A stretch of 64,000 bases of DNA from Asaia sp037151935 (GTDB lineage Bacteria; Pseudomonadota; Alphaproteobacteria; Acetobacterales; Acetobacteraceae). The stretch is taken from contig NZ_CP157575.1 in the NCBI RefSeq assembly GCF_051628905.1, positions 1,674,001 to 1,738,000 on the forward strand, written 5' to 3'. Below, piece by piece: positions 18,092-25,627 of the stretch. Within the stretch, counting starts at the first letter, position 1, and each line of letters opens with the position of its first letter. Position numbers and translations under genes: made by a program. The notes under the pieces are model-generated. The model was not told the origin of the DNA and ran no database searches. It saw only the letters and a program-made list of their open reading frames with translations.

Positions 18092-19272
18092 TGGCCACCT
18101 CCCCCAAGATCATCGCCGTTGCGGGAGGATGCGTCCTCGCGCTCTGGGTCGGCGCTCTCGTCGTCGGCCGCGTCCACCACACCCACGCCCTGGCTTCTGA
18201 AACATCGGCCAATGCTATCCCGAACGTGGCCGTCCTCAACCCCATTCAGTCACCCGACAAGGTAGCGCTCACATTGCCGGGCAATATCGACGCCTGGTAC
18301 CAGGCCCCGATCTATCCGCAGGTCTCGGGCTACGTGAAAATGTGGTTCAAGGATTACGGCGCCCATGTGAAGGCGGGCGATGCGCTGGCAGAAATCAATG
18401 CCCCGGCACTCGACGCCCAGTATGCGCAGGCCCAGGCCGATCTGAACGCCATTCTGGCCAAATACCACCTTGCTGCCGTCACAGCAGAGCGCTGGCGCGC
18501 CATGGGGCAATCGCAATCGGTTTCCGGCCAGTCTGTCTCGGTCTCGAATGCCAACGAGCAATCGGCAAAGGCCGAGGTCGATGCGGCGCAGCGCAATGTG
18601 GATCATTTCGCCGCACTCGAGAAGTTCAAGACCATCGTGGCGCCGTTTGATGGCATCGTGACCTCACGCAGCATCAATGTGGGCGATTACGTCCATGATG
18701 GCGGCGGCAATCTCAACAGCACCGGCGGCGCCTCCGAACTCTTCACCGTCGCCGACGTCCACAAGCTGCGACTCTTTGTCTCCGTGCCTGAAGTCTTTTC
18801 CTATATCCTGCAGCCCGACATCACTGCCGATGTCAGCGTGCCGCAGTTCAAGGACAAGAAATTCCACGCGGACTTCCTGACCACGGCGCGCGGCTACGAT
18901 CCGAATACGCGCACGGTAACGTCTGAATTCACCATGGAAAATCCGAACGAAGTGCTATGGCCGGGCACCTTCGCCTCGGTTCAGCTCAAGGCGCATAACG
19001 AAACGGCCCATCTCTACGAAGTGCCGACTTCAGCGCTCGTCTTTCAGGAAAAGGGGATGCAGGTCGTCGTCGTGAATGACGACAATACGGTCCATTACAA
19101 AAAAGTCGTCGTCGGACGCATGGCCGACACCTCGACCGAGATCCAGGCGGGCATCTCGCCCAAGGACCGCATCATTGCCAACCCGCCAGCCGACCTGCTC
19201 GAGGGCGACAAGGTCAACGTTACCCAGCCACAGCGCGGCTATAACCAGTCCGGATTCGGGGCTTCGGAATGA
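18091..19272 (+). CDS. RND efflux periplasmic adaptor (membrane fusion protein)
   Basis: 393 residues. An N-terminal signal/anchor helix (AGGCVLALWVGALVVGRV) is followed by a lipoyl/barrel-sandwich start (VSGYVKMWFKDYGAHVKAGD), an alpha-hairpin coiled coil (residues about 100-170), a returning strand VAPFDGIVTSRSINVGDYV and a beta-barrel. This is the HlyD/AcrA pattern. It joins the inner pump to the outer-membrane channel. It overlaps the pump by one base and the channel gene by four, so translation is coupled. Confidence 0.9.
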   Translation: MATSPKIIAVAGGCVLALWVGALVVGRVHHTHALASETSANAIPNVAVLNPIQSPDKVALTLPGNIDAWYQAPIYPQVSGYVKMWFKDYGAHVKAGDALAEINAPALDAQYAQAQADLNAILAKYHLAAVTAERWRAMGQSQSVSGQSVSVSNANEQSAKAEVDAAQRNVDHFAALEKFKTIVAPFDGIVTSRSINVGDYVHDGGGNLNSTGGASELFTVADVHKLRLFVSVPEVFSYILQPDITADVSVPQFKDKKFHADFLTTARGYDPNTRTVTSEFTMENPNEVLWPGTFASVQLKAHNETAHLYEVPTSALVFQEKGMQVVVVNDDNTVHYKKVVVGRMADTSTEIQAGISPKDRIIANPPADLLEGDKVNVTQPQRGYNQSGFGASE

Positions 19273-20879
19273 CAACACATCGCTTCAAGAAACTGGCGCT
19301 GGCCTGCGGCACGGTTCTGACAGCCTTCGGTCTGTCAGCCTGCGATCTCGCACCAACTTACAAGCCCCCGACCTTTGTCGTGCCAGCCAACTGGCACGGC
19401 CAGGGGCCCTTCGCGACCGCCACTCCGGCAGACACGATGCTGCCCACCGATTGGTGGAAGCTGCTGAACGATCCACTTCTGAACGAGATGGAAGCCACGC
19501 TCACGCAGTCCAACCCCGATCTTCAGGCCGCAGCGGAGCGCTTCATTCAAGCGCGAGCTCTGGTGGTACAGGCGCGCTCCGAACTTCTGCCCCATCTGGC
19601 GCTGGGTGCAGGCGCGTTCGACAACAAGCAGTCATCCGACCGCCTGTTCCGCTACAAGGGCAATATCACCGAGACAGATGAGGAATATCACGGCCTCGCT
19701 TCCTGGGAGCCCGATTTCTGGTCTGCCATACGCAACCATGTCCGCGCGCAGAAACAGTTCGCTCAGGAAAAAGCGGCTGATTTCGCCATGTCACGCCTGA
19801 GCCTTCAGGCCGAACTGGCATCGGACTATGTCCAGCTGCGCGGCTACGACGCCCAGATCGCCATCTATAATCAGTCGATCGGTTATTATCAGAAGGCGCT
19901 GCAGATCACCCAGAACCAGCTGGAACATCAGGCCGCGCCACGTCTCGACGTCGCCCGCGCCCAGGCCCAGCTCTATTCGACCCAGGCCGCCGAACTCGAC
20001 GTGCAGGCAGCGCGTGAGGTGACCGAGCACGCCATCGCGATTCTCACCAACGCCTCTCCCTCTTCTTTCCATATCGCGCCAACGCAGATCATGGGCTTCA
20101 ATCAGCCCAGCATCCCGGCTGGTGTTCCGTCCGAGCTGCTCCAGCGCCGCCCCGACGTCGCCAGCGCCGAACGCGAGATGGCCCAGGCCAATCGTGAAAT
20201 CGGTATCGCCCGCGCGGCCTTCTATCCGCATATCTCGCTTCAGGCGGGCGGCGGCTTCGCGCAGAACGGTTTCGACCTCGCCAATCTGGCCAATTCGCTC
20301 TGGTCTTATGGCGCGTCATTCGAACTGCCTATTTTCGAGGGCGGGCTGAGACGGGCCGAGCTACAACATGCGTGGTCGGCCTATCGCGAGACGCGTGACG
20401 GCTACCGCAGCAAAGTGCTCGATTCCTTCCGCGAAGTTGAAGACGGACTTTCGCGTACCAGCCGACTGGATCAGGAAAATCGCACCCTAATAAAAGCTGT
20501 TGATGCAACGATGGCCACCCAGAACATGACCATGACGCTCTATCAAGGTGGTGTGGGCACGTATCTCGAAGCCATTTTCGCGCAGGTCCAGACACTCGAT
20601 ACCCGCATTCACCAGATCGAAGTCGCTACGCGTCTCTATCAGGCCGATATCGGGCTTATCCGTGCGCTCGGCGGCGGCTGGAACGTGAAGCTGCTACCGA
20701 CGATGGATCAGACCCTGTCCATCACGCCGCTGCAATATGACGATCTGCATCACCCGCAACCGGTCGGCGGCGTCACCATCTCGCAGCACCCGGAGGCATT
20801 CGAAAATCTCTCAAGTGCTGCCCCCACAGCACCAGCCGCGGCAACCGGCAAAACGCTGCGCCCGATCTACGATCAGTAA
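19269..20879 (+). CDS. NodT-family outer membrane efflux channel
   Basis: 536 residues. Lipobox-like signal LTAFGLSACDLAPTYKPP puts a lipid-modified Cys near residue 19, and Ala/Gln-rich coiled-coil helices repeat twice as in TolC/OprM. Conserved GVPSELLQRRPDVASAERE and the SYGASFELPIFEGG strand are NodT-family signatures. It forms the outer-membrane exit duct of the pump. The C-terminus (about 470-536) is an extra Pro/His/Ala-rich tail not needed for the barrel. Confidence 0.9.
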   Translation: MTTHRFKKLALACGTVLTAFGLSACDLAPTYKPPTFVVPANWHGQGPFATATPADTMLPTDWWKLLNDPLLNEMEATLTQSNPDLQAAAERFIQARALVVQARSELLPHLALGAGAFDNKQSSDRLFRYKGNITETDEEYHGLASWEPDFWSAIRNHVRAQKQFAQEKAADFAMSRLSLQAELASDYVQLRGYDAQIAIYNQSIGYYQKALQITQNQLEHQAAPRLDVARAQAQLYSTQAAELDVQAAREVTEHAIAILTNASPSSFHIAPTQIMGFNQPSIPAGVPSELLQRRPDVASAEREMAQANREIGIARAAFYPHISLQAGGGFAQNGFDLANLANSLWSYGASFELPIFEGGLRRAELQHAWSAYRETRDGYRSKVLDSFREVEDGLSRTSRLDQENRTLIKAVDATMATQNMTMTLYQGGVGTYLEAIFAQVQTLDTRIHQIEVATRLYQADIGLIRALGGGWNVKLLPTMDQTLSITPLQYDDLHHPQPVGGVTISQHPEAFENLSSAAPTAPAAATGKTLRPIYDQ

Positions 20880-20896
20880 AACGCAGATTTCCCTGC

Positions 20897-20936
20897 CTGA
20901 ACCCTGTCGAGGCCCACTCGCCAATACAGGGTTCAG
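20897..20936. terminator. Stem-loop after efflux operon
   Basis: CTGAACCCTGT (20897-20907) pairs perfectly with ACAGGGTTCAG (20926-20936), 11 base pairs, 18-base loop, between convergent operons. No T-run follows on either strand, so it may act with Rho or stabilise the 3' end. Confidence 0.45.
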
Positions 20937-20978
20937 AGGCTGAAGAGCGTCACCGCTCCTTTGCCGAGGCCAGCGCTC

Positions 20979-21923
20979 TCAATATCCAAGGTCGCGATTG
21001 ACGGCCTCGGGTATATGACCCCGATCAAAAAATTCCTGAATGTTCTTCGCAGCAAGCAGCGAGGCGGTCCCCGTTTGTGTGGGGGCCGTGATATGCGGCA
21101 GAATCGTCACATTGGGATGTGCCCAAAGCGGGTCCTCCTTCGGCAATGGCTCGCGATCGAACACATCGAGCACCGCATGACCCAGATGCCCCCGTTCGAG
21201 CGTTCGCAACAGCGCCCCCTGATCGACGATCGGCCCACGGGCAAAATTGAGCAGCGCCGCCCCTTCGCGCATCTGGCCCAGACGCCAGTCATCCAGTAAC
21301 CCGCGTGTCTGCGGCGTCAGCGGCAACAGAACGACCACGATGCTGCTTTTCCGCAGGATCGCTTCCAACCCTGACGGCCCGTACATCATCGGGATATCGG
21401 CCTTCGTCCACGGCGCGCGGCTCCACCCCATCACGGGAAAACCGTTCTCCCGCAGGCGCTTTGAGGCGACCCGACCCAGATTGCCCATACCTAATATACC
21501 CACCGGCCTTTCCTCGGGCAGAGCAAGTTTATGCTGCTGCCAGCGCCTGTCACCCTGCTGCTGCCTGTAGGTCGGCATGTCGCGATGAATATAGAGCGTC
21601 CAGGCCAGAACGGCTTCAGACATGGTCTGGGCCAGTTGAGGGTCGGTCATTCTGACGATCCGCACGGCGCTATTGGGCGTTTCCTCGACCAGACGCTCCA
21701 CACCTGCCCAAAGGCTTTGCACCCATTCGAGCATCGGCAGATCGAGCAGATCGACCGGATCGGGATTGGCCACCACCGCCATGCGTGCCGTTCGCCGCTC
21801 GCCATCGGTCAGATCCGCGAACGGTATCACCCGGATATTATTCAGAGCCGCATTGATCGCATCGAGACTTTCCTGACGCTCTCTCGGTGTGATCCGACCA
21901 CAGAAGGGAACAACAACGGTCAT
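20979..21923 (-). CDS. D-2-hydroxyacid dehydrogenase (glyoxylate/hydroxypyruvate reductase A-like)
   Basis: 314 residues. The NAD(P) fold has GILGMGNLGRVASKRL. Catalytic residues lie in LNFARGPIVDQGAL (Arg), VLDVFDREPLP (Glu) and ILPHITAPTQ (His), in the GhrA subgroup layout. It would reduce glyoxylate or hydroxypyruvate to glycolate or glycerate in the cytoplasm. It overlaps the uvrA stop by four bases (ATGA), so the two are cotranscribed, an uncommon pairing. Assignment to GhrA rather than another D-2-hydroxyacid enzyme is probable, not certain. Confidence 0.8.
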   Translation of the reverse strand: MTVVVPFCGRITPRERQESLDAINAALNNIRVIPFADLTDGERRTARMAVVANPDPVDLLDLPMLEWVQSLWAGVERLVEETPNSAVRIVRMTDPQLAQTMSEAVLAWTLYIHRDMPTYRQQQGDRRWQQHKLALPEERPVGILGMGNLGRVASKRLRENGFPVMGWSRAPWTKADIPMMYGPSGLEAILRKSSIVVVLLPLTPQTRGLLDDWRLGQMREGAALLNFARGPIVDQGALLRTLERGHLGHAVLDVFDREPLPKEDPLWAHPNVTILPHITAPTQTGTASLLAAKNIQEFFDRGHIPEAVNRDLGY

Positions 21924-24853
21924 GACGAGCTAGCCTTTCGACGTGCCACTGCTGTGGCCTTCTTCTTTTTGGCAGGGGTAACGAGAGGCTCGGGTCGTGA
22001 TGGCAGAAGCGGCCCAAGAAACCGTCCCGTGTGGCTCTCAGCCGTTGCCGCGATCACCTCGGGCGGTCCCTCGGCCACAATCCTTCCACCACCATCGCCG
22101 CCTTCCGGCCCGATATCGATCAGCCAGTCTGCCGTTTTGATCACGTCCAGATTATGTTCGATCACCAGAACGGTGTTTCCCTGATCGACCAGAGCATGCA
22201 GCACATCGAGCAGCTTGCGCACATCTTCCGTGTGGAGACCCGTCGTCGGCTCATCGAGAATATAGAGTGTCCTGCCTGTCGCCCGACGCGCCAGTTCCTT
22301 CGACAGCTTGACGCGTTGCGCCTCACCACCGGAGAGCGTGGTCGCCTGCTGACCTAGCGTCACATAGCCCAGACCTACCTGCTGCAAAATCGCGAGACGG
22401 TCGCGAATACGCGGCACGGCATGAAAGAAAGGCAGCGCTTCATCGACGGTCATGGCGAGCACATCCGCAATCGACTTGCCGCGAAACTTCACGTCGAGCG
22501 TTTCGCGATTATAGCGCTGCCCCTTGCAGGTATCGCAGGTCACGAAAACATCGGGCAGAAAGTGCATCTCGATCTTGAGAACGCCATCGCCCTGACAGGC
22601 CTCGCACCGCCCGCCCTTGACGTTGAACGAAAACCGGCCCGGCTTGTAACCGCGCGCCTTTGCCTCGGGCAGCTCGGCAAACCAGTCGCGTATCGGAGTG
22701 AATAGATCCGTATAGGTCGCCGGATTGGAGCGCGGGGTTCGCCCGATCGGCGACTGATCGATATCGATGATCTTGTCGAGATGCTCCACACCCTCGAGCG
22801 CCCGATAAGGCAAGGGAGACTGACTCGACCCCATCAGCTCGCGCGACAGAGCCTTGTAGAGCGTATCCACCACGAGCGTCGATTTGCCGCCGCCCGACAC
22901 ACCCGTCACCGCTACGAAACAGCCAAGCGGTATGCGCGCCGTCACATCGTGCAGATTATTGCCCGTCGCTCCGACGACGCTCAGCATACGCTTTTCGTCA
23001 TAAGGGCGCCGGTTCTCGGGCACCGGCACCATCCGCCTGCCCGACAGATAGTCACCCGTGATGCTGGCGGTGTTCTTTGCCACCTGTTTAGGCGTGCCGC
23101 TTGCCACCACCGTACCGCCGAGCGCACCGGCTCCTGGCCCCATATCGATAAGCCAGTCGGCCGCCCTGATCGCATCTTCGTCATGCTCGACAACGATCAC
23201 TGTATTGCCGAGCTTCTTGAGGCGATCCAGCGTACCCAGAAGCCGCTCATTATCACGCTGATGCAACCCGATCGACGGTTCGTCCAGCACGTAAAGCACC
23301 CCGGTCAGCCCGGAGCCAATCTGACTTGCCAGACGGATACGCTGACTCTCACCGCCAGAAAGCGTCGCAGACCCACGCGACAAGGTCAGGTAATCCAGCC
23401 CGACATCATCGAGAAAACGCAGCCGATCCAGAATCTCGCGCAGGATACGGCGCGCAATCTCGGCGCGTTGCGCCGTCAGCGAGGACTCGACGCCACCGAA
23501 CCAGTCGAGCGCCTTGCGAATGGTCAGATCTGAAGCCTGAGCGACATTGAGATGGTTCACCCGCACGCATAGCGCCTCGGGCCTCAATCGCGCCCCGTGG
23601 CAGGCATGACACGGCACATCGGACTGATAACGCGACATCTCCTCGCGCACCCACATGCTGTCTGTTTCGGCGAGACGGCGCTGCAGATTGCGCATCACCC
23701 CTTCGAAAGGCTTGCTCAGCTCATAGGCGCGCTTGCCATCCTTGTAGGTAAAGAGAACAGAGTCCTCGCTCCCTTCCAGCAAGATCTTGCGGAAGCCTTC
23801 TCCTAGCTTCTTCCAGGGCGTCGTCACCTTCTCCTTGAAGTGACGTGCCAACGCCTCGAGCGTCTGATCGTACCAGGGCGTCTTGGCATCGCGCCAGGGC
23901 GCAATAGCCCCCTCGGCCAGTGAGAGCGTCTCATCGGGTACGACCAGACGCGCATCGAAATGCGTCTCAGTTCCGATCCCGTCACAAACCGGGCAGGCTC
24001 CCATCGGCGCGTTGAACGAAAACAGACGCGGCTCGATTTCCTCGAGCGTGAAGCCACTTACCGGACAGGCGAATTTGGCCGAAAACACCATATGCTCGAC
24101 CGTGGCTTTCTCACCCTCGCGCAGCACGGGCTCCGCATAGGCAACACCATCGGCCAGGCTCAATGCCGTTTCGAAACTATCTGCCAGACGGGTCTCAATC
24201 CCCTCTTTCACCACGACCCGGTCCACGACGACCTCGACCGTGTGGCGTAGCTTGCGGTTCAGATGCGGGGCCTCGGCAATCTCGTAAGTCTCGCCATCGA
24301 CCTTGACCCTTGTGAAGCCCTTGCGCTGAAGCTCGGCCAGCTCCTTGCGATACTCGCCCTTGCGGTCACGTATTACCGGCGCGAGCAGCATCAGACGCGT
24401 GCCTTCAGGCAGCGCCATCACCCGGTCAACCATCTGACTGACCGTCTGTGCCTCGATAGGCAGCCCGGTCGCAGGCGAATAGGGCACACCCGCACGCGCC
24501 CAGAGCAGCCGCATATAGTCATGAATTTCGGTGATGGTCCCGACGGTCGAGCGCGGATTCTTGGAGGTCGTCTTCTGCTCGATCGAAATGGCGGGCGACA
24601 GCCCCTCGATCGAATCCACATCCGGCTTGCCCATCAGTTCCAGAAACTGGCGCGCATAGGCCGACAGACTCTCGACATAGCGCCTCTGCCCTTCGGCATA
24701 GATCGTATCGAAAGCCAGCGAGGACTTGCCGGAGCCCGAAAGCCCGGTGATGACCGTCAGCTGGTCCCTGGGAATATCGGCATCGATATTCTTCAGATTG
24801 TGCACGCGGGCACCGCGCACACGGATGGACTGGTTGTACGGCAGGTCAGACAT
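21920..24853 (-). CDS. uvrA: Excinuclease ABC subunit A
   Basis: 977 residues from ATG 24853; a GTG at 24862 would add three residues. No clear Shine-Dalgarno is seen. Two ABC ATPase modules: Walker A GLSGSGKSSLAFDT near residue 30 and GVSGGGKSTLVVDT near 640. Signature motifs are SRGSATLSGGESQRIRLASQ and ATTLSGGEAQRVKLSKEL. Zinc sites are C-x2-C type (FACPVSGF with GACPVCDG, and RCEACQGDGVLKIEM with VTCDTCKGQR). It is the damage-sensing subunit of nucleotide excision repair. It sits divergent from ssb with a LexA-like element between them. Confidence 0.95.
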   Translation of the reverse strand: MSDLPYNQSIRVRGARVHNLKNIDADIPRDQLTVITGLSGSGKSSLAFDTIYAEGQRRYVESLSAYARQFLELMGKPDVDSIEGLSPAISIEQKTTSKNPRSTVGTITEIHDYMRLLWARAGVPYSPATGLPIEAQTVSQMVDRVMALPEGTRLMLLAPVIRDRKGEYRKELAELQRKGFTRVKVDGETYEIAEAPHLNRKLRHTVEVVVDRVVVKEGIETRLADSFETALSLADGVAYAEPVLREGEKATVEHMVFSAKFACPVSGFTLEEIEPRLFSFNAPMGACPVCDGIGTETHFDARLVVPDETLSLAEGAIAPWRDAKTPWYDQTLEALARHFKEKVTTPWKKLGEGFRKILLEGSEDSVLFTYKDGKRAYELSKPFEGVMRNLQRRLAETDSMWVREEMSRYQSDVPCHACHGARLRPEALCVRVNHLNVAQASDLTIRKALDWFGGVESSLTAQRAEIARRILREILDRLRFLDDVGLDYLTLSRGSATLSGGESQRIRLASQIGSGLTGVLYVLDEPSIGLHQRDNERLLGTLDRLKKLGNTVIVVEHDEDAIRAADWLIDMGPGAGALGGTVVASGTPKQVAKNTASITGDYLSGRRMVPVPENRRPYDEKRMLSVVGATGNNLHDVTARIPLGCFVAVTGVSGGGKSTLVVDTLYKALSRELMGSSQSPLPYRALEGVEHLDKIIDIDQSPIGRTPRSNPATYTDLFTPIRDWFAELPEAKARGYKPGRFSFNVKGGRCEACQGDGVLKIEMHFLPDVFVTCDTCKGQRYNRETLDVKFRGKSIADVLAMTVDEALPFFHAVPRIRDRLAILQQVGLGYVTLGQQATTLSGGEAQRVKLSKELARRATGRTLYILDEPTTGLHTEDVRKLLDVLHALVDQGNTVLVIEHNLDVIKTADWLIDIGPEGGDGGGRIVAEGPPEVIAATAESHTGRFLGPLLPSRPEPLVTPAKKKKATAVARRKASSS

Positions 24854-24896
24854 CAGCACCACGCAAGCAAGAAACGAAAGGGGGGTCGGAGAACGA

Positions 24897-24911
24897 GAAC
24901 GTATCGAGACC
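24897..24911. promoter_or_regulatory. LexA-like box between uvrA and ssb (one mismatch)
   Basis: GAAC-GTATCGA-GACC differs by one base from GAAC-N7-GAAC. It lies between the divergent SOS-type genes uvrA and ssb, 44 bases from the uvrA start. Chance occurrence is possible; context raises the odds. Confidence 0.35.
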
Positions 24912-25026
24912 CATGTAGGATTGCCGCCTGCAGGATTAAAGTCGAGCGACGTTCCGTCACGGGCGTGACTGCGGCGCTCTGCTGGGCTAGGATGGACTAT
25001 ATTTTCAGGATGTAGGGTCGGTCGCC

Positions 25027-25572
25027 ATGGCAGGAAGTGTGAACAAGGTCATTATCGTGGGTAATCTGGGTCGCGACCCGGAAACACGGAATGCCCAGTC
25101 TGGCTCCAAGATCGTCAACCTGACCGTTGCCACCTCCGAAAGCTGGAACGACCGCGCCTCGGGCGAGCGCAAAGAGCGTACCGAATGGCATCGCGTGGTG
25201 ATTTTCAACGAGCGTCTCGCCGATGTTGCCGAGCGTTTCCTGCGCAAGGGCCGCAAGGTCTATCTCGAAGGCCAGCTTCAGACGCGCAAATGGACCGACC
25301 AGTCGGGTCAGGAGCGCTATACGACCGAAATCGTTCTCGACCGCTTCCGTGGCGAGCTTACCCTGCTCGACAACAACCGCGATGGCGAGTCCGGTGGCGG
25401 TATGGGCGGCGGCTATGAAAGCGGCCCCTCGCGTTCCTATGGCGGCGGCAACGCCCCCTCCCGCAGCAACGGTGGCGGCATGACCCAGCAGCCCGCGCGC
25501 AATAATGGCGGCAATGCCGGCGGTGGCTGGGATGCGCCGGGCGGCGATCTGGACGACGAAATCCCGTTCTGA
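25027..25572 (+). CDS. ssb: Single-stranded DNA-binding protein
   Basis: 181 residues. The OB fold opens with VNKVIIVGNLGRDPETR, and WHRVVIFNERLADVAERFLR with KVYLEGQLQTRKW are conserved. A Gly/Ser-rich linker (about 120-170) leads to the acidic tip DLDDEIPF that binds repair and replication partners. It coats single-stranded DNA during replication, repair and recombination. First gene of the rightward ssb-gyrA run; the gap to gyrA is 55 bases. Confidence 0.95.
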   Translation: MAGSVNKVIIVGNLGRDPETRNAQSGSKIVNLTVATSESWNDRASGERKERTEWHRVVIFNERLADVAERFLRKGRKVYLEGQLQTRKWTDQSGQERYTTEIVLDRFRGELTLLDNNRDGESGGGMGGGYESGPSRSYGGGNAPSRSNGGGMTQQPARNNGGNAGGGWDAPGGDLDDEIPF

Positions 25573-25627
25573 TCGCGCAAGCCCGACCTTCCCGCCCTGA
25601 CCTCAAAGACAACAAGACGGACCTGCC

